DNA of 62,973 nucleotides from Alphaproteobacteria bacterium bin52 (GTDB taxonomy: Bacteria > Pseudomonadota > Alphaproteobacteria > Thalassobaculales > Thalassobaculaceae). This document shows positions 27,981 to 40,407 of this stretch, one piece after another; position 1 is the stretch's first letter, and the number at the start of each line of letters is the position of its first letter. The stretch is from positions 1-62,973 of the forward strand of contig MPMT01000023.1 of assembly GCA_002238645.1 (NCBI GenBank), read 5' to 3'. The translations under genes and the position numbers were made by a program. The notes below the pieces were generated by a model. The model was not told the DNA's origin. It searched no databases and was given only the letters and a program-made list of their open reading frames with translations.

Positions 27981-28952
27981 ATGACCCTCCTGTCCGCGCT
28001 CCTGCGCCGCACCGCGCTCGGCGTTGCGACCCTGTTTGTCGTCTCGGTACTGATTTTCGTCGGGACCAGCATCCTGCCGGGTGATGTCGCCAACATCATC
28101 CTCGGGCAGATGGCGACGCCGGAGTCGCTCGCGGCGCTCCGCACCAAGCTCGGCCTCGACGAGCCGGCCCACATCCGATACCTGATCTGGCTGAGCGACC
28201 TGCTCTCGGGCGACCTCGGTTTTTCCAAGGCCGGAGCGGGAACCGGGACGGTCGGCACGCCGATCTCCGAGATGCTCATGCCGCGCCTGATCAACACGAT
28301 CCGCCTCGGCGGAGCGGTGGCGATCGTGGCGGTGCCGTTCGCGGTCACCATCGGCCTGCTGGCCGCCATGTACCCCGGCACCCGGCTCGACCGGTTCGTG
28401 ACCTTCACGACACTGGGCCTGATCTCGGTGCCGGAATTCCTGGTCGCAACCCTGCTGGTCCTCGTGATTGCGGTGCAGCTCGGCTGGCTGCCCGCCACCG
28501 CCTACATCAGCGGCCAGGAAACCGGCTTGAAACTTGTGCGGGCGCTGGCGATGCCGGCGCTCACCCTGGTCATCGTGGCGTCGTCGCAGATCATGCGCAT
28601 GACCCGGGCGACGGTGCTCAACGTGATGAACTCACCCTATATCGAAATGGCGATCCTGAAGGGTGTGCCGCGCCGCCGGATCATCCTGCGCCACGCGCTG
28701 CTCAACGCAATCGGTCCGATCGCGAACGTCATTGCGCTGAACCTCGCCTATCTGGTGAGCGGCGTTGTGGTGGTGGAGACCATCTTCGCCTACCCGGGGC
28801 TGGCCAAGCTGATGATCGACGCGGTCCAGACCCGGGACCTGCCGCTGGTGCAGGCCTGCGCCATGATCTTCTGCGCAACCTACATCGTGCTGATCTTCAT
28901 TGCCGACATGGTGTCGATCCTGTCGAACCCGCGGCTGCGGCACCCCAAATAG
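27981..28952 (+). CDS. ABC transporter permease, DppB type
   Basis: 323 residues, about six membrane segments. It has the DppB N-terminal TM (GVATLFVVSVLIFVGTSILPGD), a long periplasmic loop with RTKLGLDEP, and the EAA-type loop IEMAILKGVPRRRIILRHALLNA near 235-255. It pairs with the DppC-type protein that follows. ATG 27981 is chosen; the frame upstream overlaps the binding-protein gene. Confidence 0.93.
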   Translation: MTLLSALLRRTALGVATLFVVSVLIFVGTSILPGDVANIILGQMATPESLAALRTKLGLDEPAHIRYLIWLSDLLSGDLGFSKAGAGTGTVGTPISEMLMPRLINTIRLGGAVAIVAVPFAVTIGLLAAMYPGTRLDRFVTFTTLGLISVPEFLVATLLVLVIAVQLGWLPATAYISGQETGLKLVRALAMPALTLVIVASSQIMRMTRATVLNVMNSPYIEMAILKGVPRRRIILRHALLNAIGPIANVIALNLAYLVSGVVVVETIFAYPGLAKLMIDAVQTRDLPLVQACAMIFCATYIVLIFIADMVSILSNPRLRHPK

Positions 28953-28962
28953 AGAGCCGATC

Positions 28963-29880
28963 ATGGCCGAGACCGAAACCAGTTTCGAGGAACTTCCCGA
29001 CGCTCCGCCGCGACGGCGGCTGCGACTGTCGTGGAGCGGCAAGCTCGGCGTCGTCGTCGTCGCGTTCTGGATGGTCATCGTGGTCATCGGGCCATCGATC
29101 TCGCCCTACCACGAAGCCGATATCCTCGACGAGGCACTGTTCATCGTGCCGGGCAGCGACAATCCCTACCCCGAGACCGACTACCAGCCGCCGAGCGCGG
29201 TTGCCTGGCTCGGAACCGACTACCTCGGGCGCGATACCCTGTCGCGGACCCTGTTCGGTGCCCGCACCACCATCGGCATATCGCTGGCGTCGACACTGCT
29301 CGCCTATCTGGTCGGGGTTACCCTGGGAATCGCGGCGGCAGTCGGCAGGCCCGTCCTCGACTCGAGCCTGAGTCGGCTGAACGACGCCATCCTGTCGATC
29401 CCGAGCATCATGCTGGCGCTGATAATCATTGCCGCCATCGGCAGCACCATCCCGATCCTGATCGTGCTGACCGGACTGATCTATGCCTCGACGGTGTTCC
29501 GGATCGCGCGATCTCTCGGGCTTGACGTCAAGGTCAGCGACTTCGTCGAGGCGGCCAAGGTCCGCGGCGAGGGGCTGTGGTGGATCATCACCCGCGAAAT
29601 CCTGCCCAACGTCGCCATGCCGATGGCAACCGACTTCGGGCTCCGGTTCGTCTACGTGATCCTGTTCATCTCCAGCCTGAGCTTCCTCGGTCTGGGTGTG
29701 CAGCCGCCGCAGTCCGACTGGGGCAGCATGGTTCGCGAGAGCCTCTCGGGCCTGCCCTACGGCTCCATCGCCCCCCTGGTGCCTGCCATGGCGATTGCGA
29801 CACTTACCATTGCCATCAACCTGATCGTCGACGACGTGTCGGCTCATTCCGGCGGTCGACTGGCCAGGAGGATGATCTGA
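28963..29880 (+). CDS. ABC transporter permease, DppC type
   Basis: 305 residues. A cytoplasmic N-terminus of about 25 residues and a first TM are followed by HxLGTDYLGRDTLSR-like sequence (WLGTDYLGRDTLS), characteristic of DppC/OppC, and an EAA loop FVEAAKVRGEGLWWIITREILPN. It starts 10 bp after the DppB-type gene and its stop overlaps the ATPase ATG (TGATG). Confidence 0.94.
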   Translation: MAETETSFEELPDAPPRRRLRLSWSGKLGVVVVAFWMVIVVIGPSISPYHEADILDEALFIVPGSDNPYPETDYQPPSAVAWLGTDYLGRDTLSRTLFGARTTIGISLASTLLAYLVGVTLGIAAAVGRPVLDSSLSRLNDAILSIPSIMLALIIIAAIGSTIPILIVLTGLIYASTVFRIARSLGLDVKVSDFVEAAKVRGEGLWWIITREILPNVAMPMATDFGLRFVYVILFISSLSFLGLGVQPPQSDWGSMVRESLSGLPYGSIAPLVPAMAIATLTIAINLIVDDVSAHSGGRLARRMI

Positions 29881-31709
29881 TGCCCCCGTTGCTCGAGGTC
29901 GACCGTCTGGTTATCGACGCCCGCACGGAATCCGGGGCGACGACGCCGATCGTGAAGGATGTGAGCTTCGGTATCGACCGCGGCGAGGTGGTGGCGCTGA
30001 TCGGCGAATCCGGATCGGGCAAGACCACCATCGCGCTCTCCGCACTCGGCTATACCAAGCCCGGCCTCGAGTTCACCAGCGGCGAGGTTCGCCTTGAGGG
30101 GCGTGACGTGATCACCATGCCGCCGGGGGAGATACGCGACCTGCGCGGCCAGCGCGTTGCCTACCTCGCCCAGAGCGCGGCCGCCACCTTCAACCCGGCT
30201 CTGACCATCGGTGAACAGGTGACCGAATCACCGCTGCTGCACGGGCAAATGAACCGGGAGGAGGCCGAACGCCGGGCAGAGGAGCTGTACCGGGCGCTGG
30301 AACTGCCCGATCCGGATCGTCTTGGCCGGCGCTATCCCCACCAGGTGTCGGGCGGCCAGTTGCAGCGGTTGATGGCGGCCATGGCGCTGTGCGGCAAGCC
30401 CGACCTGCTGATCCTCGACGAACCGACTACCGCGCTCGACGTCACCACCCAGATCGAGGTGCTCAAGGCGTTCAAGGCGGTGATTCGCCAGGAAGGGGCG
30501 GCGGCACTCTACGTCACCCACGATCTGTCTGTGGTGGCCCAGATCGCCGACCGGATCGTGGTGCTCTATGCCGGCGACGTGCTCGAACACGGTAACGCTG
30601 ACCAGGTGATCAACAGGCCATCGCACGAGTACACGCGCCGCCTGATGGCGGCTGTACGCCCGCCGCCGGCCGCGGGCCAGGGCGACGATGCACTTGAGGA
30701 GCATCTTCGGGATCACCCCGCGCTCGCGGTCAGGGACGTCAGTGCCGGGTACGGCAGGCTGATGGACGGCTCGGTGGCCGTCACGGTGCTGCGCGATGTC
30801 ACGATTTCGGTACAGCGGGGCCACACGATGGGGATCATCGGCGAGTCCGGGTGCGGCAAGTCGACGCTCGCGCGCGTGATGTCCGGACTGCTGCCGGCGA
30901 GCGAAGGCGCGATCCTGCTCGACGGCCAGCAGCTCCAGCCAGACCTGCGCCGGCGTGATCGTGACCAGCTGCGCAGGGTCCAGTTCGTGTTCCAGATGGC
31001 GGATGTCGCGCTCAATCCGCGCCAGCGGTTCGGCGGCATTCTCGGCCGGCCGCTGGGGTTCTACTTCGGGTGGCGCGGCAGGGAGCGACGCCAGCGGGTG
31101 GCCGAGTTGCTGGAGATGGTGGAACTGCCGACGGAGTTCGCCGACCGCTACCCTGAAGAGCTGTCCGGCGGCCAGAAGCAGAGGGTCAACCTGGCACGCG
31201 CACTGGCTGCATCGCCGGAGGTGCTGCTGTGTGACGAGGTGATTTCGGCGCTCGACACCATTGTCGGGGCCAACGTGATCGAGCTGCTGAAGCGGCTGCG
31301 CCAGCGCAGCGGTGTCTCCTTCGTCTTCATCAGCCACGACCTGTCCACGGTGGCGTCATTTGCCGACGAGATCGTGGTGCTCTACGCCGGCCGGGTAGTC
31401 GAGCAGGGGCCGACCGACCGGGTCCTTTCCCCGCCGTACCACCCCTACACCCGGCTGCTGATTGCCTCGGTGCCGGAACTGCGCATCGGCTGGCTCGAGG
31501 AGACCATGGAAAGCCGGGTTGCCCAGGCCGGCATCGACCGGGTGGTCAGGATGACCGAGATCGGCTGCTCGTTCTTCGACCGCTGTCCGCTTGCGATCGA
31601 GGGGGTCTGCAACCGGGAGACCCCGCCGGTGCGCCACCTGTCTGGTGGTCACGCCATCGAGTGCCATCGCAGCGAGGCCGAGTTCATCGAGGGCATTCAG
31701 GCGGCCTGA
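29880..31709 (+). CDS. fused two-domain ABC ATPase (DppD-DppF type)
   Basis: 609 residues with two complete nucleotide-binding domains. Domain 1 has Walker [10 protein letters not shown] (42-50), signature VSGGQLQRL and Walker [13 protein letters not shown]. Domain 2 has GESGCGKST (321-329), signature LSGGQKQRV and [11 protein letters not shown]. The C-terminal extension with [10 protein letters not shown] and CNRETPP carries the cysteines of an oligopeptide-transporter C-terminal (oligo_HPY) domain. The fusion replaces separate DppD and DppF subunits. Last gene of the importer operon. Confidence 0.94.
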   Translation: MPPLLEVDRLVIDARTESGATTPIVKDVSFGIDRGEVVALIGESGSGKTTIALSALGYTKPGLEFTSGEVRLEGRDVITMPPGEIRDLRGQRVAYLAQSAAATFNPALTIGEQVTESPLLHGQMNREEAERRAEELYRALELPDPDRLGRRYPHQVSGGQLQRLMAAMALCGKPDLLILDEPTTALDVTTQIEVLKAFKAVIRQEGAAALYVTHDLSVVAQIADRIVVLYAGDVLEHGNADQVINRPSHEYTRRLMAAVRPPPAAGQGDDALEEHLRDHPALAVRDVSAGYGRLMDGSVAVTVLRDVTISVQRGHTMGIIGESGCGKSTLARVMSGLLPASEGAILLDGQQLQPDLRRRDRDQLRRVQFVFQMADVALNPRQRFGGILGRPLGFYFGWRGRERRQRVAELLEMVELPTEFADRYPEELSGGQKQRVNLARALAASPEVLLCDEVISALDTIVGANVIELLKRLRQRSGVSFVFISHDLSTVASFADEIVVLYAGRVVEQGPTDRVLSPPYHPYTRLLIASVPELRIGWLEETMESRVAQAGIDRVVRMTEIGCSFFDRCPLAIEGVCNRETPPVRHLSGGHAIECHRSEAEFIEGIQAA

Positions 31710-31725
31710 CCTGACGGACATCCGG

Positions 31726-31779
31726 TGGCAGCACTCCCTGGACGTGGCTGCCAAGACGCTGTAATATCATAATATTTTT
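31726..31779 (+). terminator. candidate terminator after the importer operon
   Basis: TGGCAGC (31726-31732) and GCTGCCA (31747-31753) form a 7-bp stem with a 14-nt loop. A weak AATAT-CATA-ATATT stem then runs into five T (31775-31779). The long loop makes the first stem modest. Confidence 0.35.
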
Positions 31780-31844
31780 GTTGCGGACTCCGCATTCTCT
31801 GGGCGACACTTCCTGTCGGACCAACCGACCGGGAGCGCAAGGTC

Positions 31845-32108
31845 ATGCACGACCATCAGTCGATCCGTTTCGACCGGCACCTCGCAACCGCGGAGATCCT
31901 GTACCACCTCCCCGACTACCCCGGCATCCTCCAGAGCTTCGTCTGGCAGCACATGGACGTGGCACCGGAATACCCCCGGCTGCGCAGGTTTCTCGAATAC
32001 TGGACGGAGAACATCGAGGCGCGGCTGCATTCGGTAACCGTCTCGCGCGCCGTTGAGCGACGGTCAGGCGGCGTGCGCCACGTGCGGGCTTCCATGCGGC
32101 TGCACTGA
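31845..32108 (+). CDS. usg: Usg family protein
   Basis: 87 residues. The core TAEILYHLPDYPGILQSFVWQ followed by APEYPRLRRFLEYWTENIEARLHSVTV is the Usg family pattern, a small alphaproteobacterial protein named for its location near trp genes in Caulobacter. Its function is unknown. Here no trp gene is adjacent, and the C-terminus after LHSVTV departs from the family. It is convergent with the ferredoxin gene, 4 bp away. Confidence 0.85.
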   Translation: MHDHQSIRFDRHLATAEILYHLPDYPGILQSFVWQHMDVAPEYPRLRRFLEYWTENIEARLHSVTVSRAVERRSGGVRHVRASMRLH

Positions 32109-32112
32109 ACGC

Positions 32113-35096
<2,984 letters not shown>

Positions 35097-35100
<4 letters not shown>

Positions 35101-35969
35101 CGAGACCCTGGACTCGGACGGACCCGTACGTCGCCTGCCAGGAGTTCGTTCGCGCCGGCCTCGAGGGCGGCGAGCCGGAGTACCGCAAGCGCACGGTCCC
35201 CGGTGCCGGAACGGATCTCTCCGACTTCCCGGCCGTCAAGGGTGACCGGTGTTCCCGGCTCGGGCACCGCCCCGTCGGCCACGACCGGTGTCAGGCGTCG
35301 CTTGACCAGTCCGCGGTACCGGGTCCGGGCGGTCAGTTCCTGGCCCATGTAGCAGCCCTTGTCCCAGTCGATGCCGTTCAGTTCGTCGAACCCGGCCTCG
35401 AGCAGCACCGTGCGTCCCACCTCGAGATCGCGGACACCGTCGGGGACGCCCAGCGCGATACGCACCACCTCGTAGTCGTCACGCTTCCCGTGCACGATCG
35501 GGGCTGATACCGGGTCGGTTCCGCGCCGGGTGACCAGCCGGGCGCCGAGCCCGGTGTGTCGCGGGTCGACGATCGCGATCCCGTCGCGGCGGCTGACGGT
35601 GGCTCCGGGTTCCCCTGACAGCCCCAGGGCTGCGAGCGCATCACCGCCCCAGGCGGCGTGGACCTGCCAGCTGCCGGTCACGTCGGCGAGATCGACGCGC
35701 GAGCGCAGACGGTAGATCGCCAGTCGCTTGCGCAGCGCCTCGAGGCGGTCTGCCTCGCAATCGAGCAGCAGGCTGTCTTCGTGCCCGATCATCATGAAGT
35801 CGAAAAGGTACTTGCCCTGCGGGGTGAGCAGGCTCGCGTAGAGCGAACGGGTCGGCGAGACCCGGTGCACGTCGTTCGAGACCAGCCCTTGCAGAAACGC
35901 GACACGGTCCTCGCCAGAAATCGCAAGCAGGCCGCGCTCTTCCAGGCGGATGCAGCGCACGTCGGTCAT
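35097..35969 (-). CDS. ygfZ: YgfZ/IBA57-type folate-binding Fe-S assembly protein
   Basis: 290 residues, GcvT-like fold. The signature KGCYMGQE at 204-211 includes the conserved Cys of YgfZ; the N-terminus has [13 protein letters not shown] and a [10 protein letters not shown] stretch. It assists maturation or repair of certain [4Fe-4S] enzymes with tetrahydrofolate. Coupled to purH downstream by ATGA. Confidence 0.92.
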
Positions 35970-35976
35970 GCAGCAG

Positions 35977-36300
35977 CTACTCGTCGGCCAGCTGGCGCTG
36001 CGCCTGCGCCATCAGTTCGTCCATCCTGTGGCGCAACCGGCGCTCGCTGAGATCACCCCCGGCCTCGGCGACGCGCCCCATGACGAATTCGACCACATCG
36101 TCATCGCCCGGTCGTTCGAAGTTGGACTTGATGACCTCCTTCGCGAAGGCCTCGGCCTCGTCTCCGGTCTTGTCGAGGAACTGCTCGCTGACCCAGAGGC
36201 CGAGCAGCTTGTCGCGTCGTGCCGTCGCCCTGAAGCGGAACTCGGCATCGCGCGCAAAGCGGTTTTCCTCGCCCTGTTCCTTTCTGTCGAAACTGCTCAT
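35977..36300 (-). CDS. DUF1476 / F1-ATPase inhibitor subunit zeta
   Basis: 107 residues, all-helical. FDRKEQGEENRFARDAEF followed by RATARRDKLLGLW is the DUF1476 signature, identified in Paracoccus denitrificans as the zeta inhibitor that blocks reverse rotation of F1-ATPase through its N-terminus (family knowledge). DUF1476 is essentially alphaproteobacterial and supports the taxonomic call. The start at 36300 gives the canonical N-terminus. Seven bp upstream of ygfZ. Confidence 0.92.
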   Translation of the reverse strand: MSSFDRKEQGEENRFARDAEFRFRATARRDKLLGLWVSEQFLDKTGDEAEAFAKEVIKSNFERPGDDDVVEFVMGRVAEAGGDLSERRLRHRMDELMAQAQRQLADE

Positions 36301-36436
36301 GGCCTGTCTGCCTTCAGCTGGTGGCGCACCGCGCAGGACGTACCTGCCACCACAGGACCTAATCCAAACCTTGCCAAAATGGAAGAGTGCGGGGGTGCGT
36401 TGGCGCCATCGGCGAAACATGATATCGCGCGTTGCC

Positions 36437-37240
36437 ATGTGCACCCTCGTGATCCTGCGACGACCCGGTCACGCGTGGCCGGTCCTGATCGGCGCCAACC
36501 GCGACGAGCTCGTCCATCGACCCTGGAAGCCGCCCGGCCGGCACTGGCCGGACCGTGCCGGCGTGACTGCCGGGCTCGATGTCGAGGCCGGCGGCAGCTG
36601 GCTCGGTGCGAATGACGAAGGAGTGGTTGCCGGCGTCCTGAACCGCACCGGCTCGCTCGGTCCGCAGGCCGGCAAGAGGTCCCGGGGAGAGCTGGTGCTC
36701 GACGCGCTCGATCACGCCGATGCGCAGGACGCCGCGGCTGCCCTCGCCCGGATTGACGGCCGGGCGTACCGGACTTTCAACCTGGTGATTGCGGATGCCC
36801 GTGATGCCTTCCTGCTCTGTCACCACGGTGCGGCGGACGGCCGGGTCGACGTCGCACCAATCGGACCGGGCCTGTCGATGATCACCTCGCTGGAACTGAA
36901 CGACCGCGCGTCGCCGCGGATTGCCGGGAGCCTCGACCGGTTCCGGGCCGCGGCCCCTCCCGACCCGGAGGCCGGCGACTGGTCCGGCTGGAGCAGCCTG
37001 TTGGCGGACCGCTCCCGCCACCTGCCGGATGATCCGAGCAGTGCGCTGACCATCGCCACCGACCATGGCTACGGTACCGTGTCCTCGTCGCTGATTGCCC
37101 TGCCGGAGACCGCGGAACAGCGGATTGTCTGGCTGTTCAGCGCCGGTCCACCGGACCGCGCACCCTGGCGTCCGGTTGGCGTGCCTGCTGACTCCCCGGA
37201 CAGCCAGTCATCCGCCAACTCCGGCCTCGCCTCGCAGTGA
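36437..37240 (+). CDS. TANGO2/NRDE-family protein
   Basis: 267 residues. It begins MCTLVI with the conserved Cys2, has GANRDELVHRPW (the NRDE motif), and GGSWLGANDEGVVAGVLNR. Bacterial and mitochondrial TANGO2-like proteins are linked to heme or lipid handling, but the activity is not settled. Divergent from the zeta gene across 136 bp. ATG 36437 is required for the family N-terminus. Confidence 0.88.
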   Translation: MCTLVILRRPGHAWPVLIGANRDELVHRPWKPPGRHWPDRAGVTAGLDVEAGGSWLGANDEGVVAGVLNRTGSLGPQAGKRSRGELVLDALDHADAQDAAAALARIDGRAYRTFNLVIADARDAFLLCHHGAADGRVDVAPIGPGLSMITSLELNDRASPRIAGSLDRFRAAAPPDPEAGDWSGWSSLLADRSRHLPDDPSSALTIATDHGYGTVSSSLIALPETAEQRIVWLFSAGPPDRAPWRPVGVPADSPDSQSSANSGLASQ

Positions 37241-37954
37241 GGTCCCCGGGAAGCCTCGACGCGGAAATCAGGACCCGCCAGCGGGTCTCGCTGTCATGAA
37301 CACCTCGCGGAGGCGGCACGTGGTGACGTGACCCGTCATGCCGCAACCGGCAACAGGCAGGAGAGCGACGGACGACACGCGTGAAGGGTTTCGCAAGGCA
37401 ATCGCCGCCACCCGGACAGTCCCGGTCTCATCCGTCGCCGACCAATTCACCCGTCACATGGGGTCGCTGGTCACGCACCCTTGCCTGGAAGGACTTGAAC
37501 ATGACGGTCTGTGTGCCCGTCACGGCGCACGATTGCACCGAGTTCGCTGCCAACAGTGCTTCGCCACCTGTTGCAACCGGTGGTGATGGCCGTTCGGTTG
37601 TCCGGAACATATGAGAACACGGTCTGCGGGTTCTCGATCTTCATGGCGGCCTGCCCATTGCAGCGCTGGCTGCCGGACCGGGAGATTTCGGACCTGCATC
37701 CATCAGCAATTTTGACCAGGGACGTACGGTCGCTCCTGACCGGTGTCGAACACTGCAGTCTTGACGAGAACACCGCCACGATCGAAGGAGTGGCCAGTGT
37801 TGCTCGCGACTATTTCAGTTTCACGGATAGTGAGACAGAACTGCACCAGCTGATCCTCATCCGTTTGAGTTGCGTTCTGGCGGGTACGGTGCGAACGGAG
37901 CGGGTGGGGAAATACGGAAGTCAGCAGTTGTAAAAGGGTGTCTCTCATTGCGTC
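37241..37954 (+). other. gene-poor, lower-GC stretch at the island edge
   Basis: No frame has a recognisable domain. Plus-strand translation around 37618-37735 shows a protein-like run (GGLPIAALAAGPGDFGPAS) ended by a stop, which may be a coding remnant. GC content drops compared with the core genes on the left. Likely decayed DNA at the left edge of the accessory region. Confidence 0.4.
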
Positions 37955-38173
37955 ATGCAAACCGCAGAGGCAGAAGACGATTCTCAAGTGGTATGGGGAA
38001 TACAGCCGCGAGCAATCAACTGATTGTTGCTCGGCCTTGATGGTTACGCATATCGCGAGCTTGTGCAGAGAAGTTTGTCAGAACTGGATGTCGCTGATTT
38101 GCGAGACAATATCGCTACCCCCTTGGTGTACTCATCCATGCCGGTGCGGGACGCGCTGAACCTTGCCGAATAA
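37955..38173 (+). pseudogene. unidentified coding remnant with an internal TGA
   Basis: One frame reads SQVVWGIQPRAIN, then a TGA at 38021-38023, then LDGYAYRELVQRSLSELDV and ATPLVYSSMPVRDALNLAE before a TAA at 38171. Amphipathic patterning on both sides of the stop looks like real protein sequence rather than antisense noise. I do not recognise the family. Either a nonsense-broken gene fragment or two small remnants. Confidence 0.35.
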
Positions 38174-38227
38174 CCCGAAGAGGTTCGAAAGGCCCGGCCT
38201 GCCCGGCGCCCCGACAGCCATGCGGCG

Positions 38228-40255
38228 TCAGACCGACAGTTCGCGCCTTTGTTCGGCGATGCGGAACTTCAGTCTCTTGCTCGGTTTCATCGACGGCAGC
38301 GGGTTGAACCGAAGCGTATAGTTTGCGGGAGATACTTCGAGGGTGAAGTAATGTGCAACCATCAGCACGTTGACGGCCAGCTGCAGATCCATCCAGCGGT
38401 TGCCGAGACAGGTGTGTGTGCCCAGCCCGTATGGCGCGTACCCGGGGCCGTGGTGCTCGTTGCGCGGCGGCAGATAGCGGTCGATGTCGAACGAGAAGGG
38501 GTCCGGGAAGACTTCCGGCATGTAATGAGCGGCTGTCTGGGCGATGTAGAGCCGCGACCCCACTGGCAGTTCGTAGCCCTCGACGGTGCAGGAATTCATC
38601 ACATCGCGCAGCGACATCGGGACAATGGGGTACATGCGCAGGCATTCCATGAGAAAGCGGTGGGTGACGTCGATCGCAGACGGGGTGAAGGCTTCGCCAT
38701 CCGGATCGCCGTTCTCGAACAGGGCGTCCGCTTCGCCACAAATTCTCTCGTGGAGCGCGGGCTGGGCCGCCATGGCGTAGAGTGCAAAGCTGAATGCATC
38801 GCCGAGATACACACTGGCGATCAGCGCTGCGGACAGGGCGAAGCGCAGATTGGACTCCGGCACCAGTTGCGGATCGCTCGCATGCAGGCTGAGCAGGTCA
38901 TCCGCAAGGACCCGCGGACATCCGGCCCGCTGGGCCGGCGTATGAAGGCTCTGAACCCGCTCCATCAATGTGTCGACGGATTTCGCCCGACGTTTCATGC
39001 CGATGGTGTTCAGCATGAATTTGGGCAGAACCTTCAAAATATGGATGTTGAGCGCGCGCTCCTTGTAGGTCATCAGGTCGTCGAAGATATCCTGTGAATC
39101 GATGCTGATGAAGAGCGGTGAGAGCTGCGCATTTATCATGCGCCGGGACAGGAGTGTCGCCGGGAAGCGATCGCCGACCTTCCAATCCGCCATGAACTCC
39201 CGGCCATGACGATAGACCCCGTCCAGTTGGCCTGCCAGTCTGCTGCGCGAATAGGCCGGGGACAGGGCCCTTCGCAACCGGAAATGATCGGAGCCGTCCA
39301 GGGAAGGCAATACGCCGTGCGCACCGTAGACTTTCTCGAAATCGGAAAAATAATTCATTGACATCAAGTATCTTCGCCCCTGCCGGTGCGCCCAGCGATT
39401 TGTCTGCGGTCCGGCGAGGAAGAGCATCGATTTCGCAAACGGCCGACGGATCTCGAACACGGGACCGTACTCTTTGGCAAGGTCTGCAAAGAGGGCAGGA
39501 ATGTTGCCGACGCGCAAATTCGGATTGAGCAACAGCCGCCCCAGTGAGACCACCGGAATTTTCTTGGTCAGGGCCGAGCGCCTCAGCAACGGAATGGCGA
39601 TGGTTTGCTGGACTGCGTCGGCTATGGAACGGCCGATCAAATCCATCTTGCATATCAGGTCGATGCGCTTTTCGGTTTCGTCATCGAGTTCGAATATGAA
39701 GCGGAACACGTCGCAGGAATTCACGAGGCAAACGACAATGACGTCTCTCGGGTCAGGTATCGCGTCGGTAAAGATAACCTTGCTGATACGCGACTTGATG
39801 AACTGGCTTGCGGTTTCTCCCCGGGCGTCGCCTTTCCCGTGAGCGTGCTCGGTTGCGGGTGCCAGCGTCCAGAAGTCGCCATTATGGTGTTCCAGGATCT
39901 TGAACTTCACCAAGCGGTCCAGCGTCAGATCAATGATTGTCTCCGCATGGACAGCGAGACGTTCGATCCAGTATTGGGCGTTTCGTCGAGCCGGTTCTTT
40001 TGCGATTTCCTTCAGGATCGGGTCCAGGACCGGGCTGCCGGTTTCCGTCGGGTCCACCAGGTGCAGCGATTCCACGTCTGCATCGATGCGTGACAGGAGC
40101 GAGAGTTCAGCAAGTGCTGCGCCCACCACGGTACAATTCAAAGTCCAGCCGAGCACCTGATGAAAGTAGCCATTGTGTTCGTTGAGGAGCATCAGGATGA
40201 GCTCATCGGGCAAAGTCAGCGGCTCGGTCGCCAAGCCTTCGGCGGTATCACGCAT
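38228..40255 (-). CDS. GPP34 (GOLPH3/Vps74-like) domain fused to cytochrome P450
   Basis: 675 residues in one uninterrupted frame. Residues about 13-222 are a complete GPP34 domain: LTLPDELILMLLNE, LVDPTETGSPVLD (66-78), YWIERLA, TDAIPDPRDVIVV (163-175) and KMDLIGRSIADAV (203-215). Residues about 240-670 are a P450: KEYGPVFEI, ExxR as E537-CL-R540, and the heme loop YAPYGLGTHTCLG with ligand Cys616. The I-helix reads VYLGDAFSF, so the usual acid-Thr pair is replaced by A487-F488. GOLPH3-type domains bind membranes through PI4P in eukaryotes, so I infer that this one tethers the P450 to a membrane. It lies 152 bp downstream of the ERG6-type methyltransferase on the same strand. GC is visibly lower than in core genes, suggesting transfer. 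Confidence 0.85.
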   Translation of the reverse strand: MRDTAEGLATEPLTLPDELILMLLNEHNGYFHQVLGWTLNCTVVGAALAELSLLSRIDADVESLHLVDPTETGSPVLDPILKEIAKEPARRNAQYWIERLAVHAETIIDLTLDRLVKFKILEHHNGDFWTLAPATEHAHGKGDARGETASQFIKSRISKVIFTDAIPDPRDVIVVCLVNSCDVFRFIFELDDETEKRIDLICKMDLIGRSIADAVQQTIAIPLLRRSALTKKIPVVSLGRLLLNPNLRVGNIPALFADLAKEYGPVFEIRRPFAKSMLFLAGPQTNRWAHRQGRRYLMSMNYFSDFEKVYGAHGVLPSLDGSDHFRLRRALSPAYSRSRLAGQLDGVYRHGREFMADWKVGDRFPATLLSRRMINAQLSPLFISIDSQDIFDDLMTYKERALNIHILKVLPKFMLNTIGMKRRAKSVDTLMERVQSLHTPAQRAGCPRVLADDLLSLHASDPQLVPESNLRFALSAALIASVYLGDAFSFALYAMAAQPALHERICGEADALFENGDPDGEAFTPSAIDVTHRFLMECLRMYPIVPMSLRDVMNSCTVEGYELPVGSRLYIAQTAAHYMPEVFPDPFSFDIDRYLPPRNEHHGPGYAPYGLGTHTCLGNRWMDLQLAVNVLMVAHYFTLEVSPANYTLRFNPLPSMKPSKRLKFRIAEQRRELSV

Positions 40256-40407
40256 CGGCTGCGGTCTCCCCGGCTGATCCGCGACGCGGCACCGAGCGGA
40301 TGCGTCTCGGTTCCGGCATCACAGGCGATTTCACGCAACGGGTATGGCGACAGTCGTCACGCCATCCTGCCCATCTTCTGGCTATCGGACCCGGCGCCGG
40401 CCGGCGC

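Noticed and set aside
37511..37933. 140-residue plus-strand frame as a gene
   Set aside because: No motif and no convincing start or neighbour; overlapping frames look equally plausible, so it is treated as decayed DNA.
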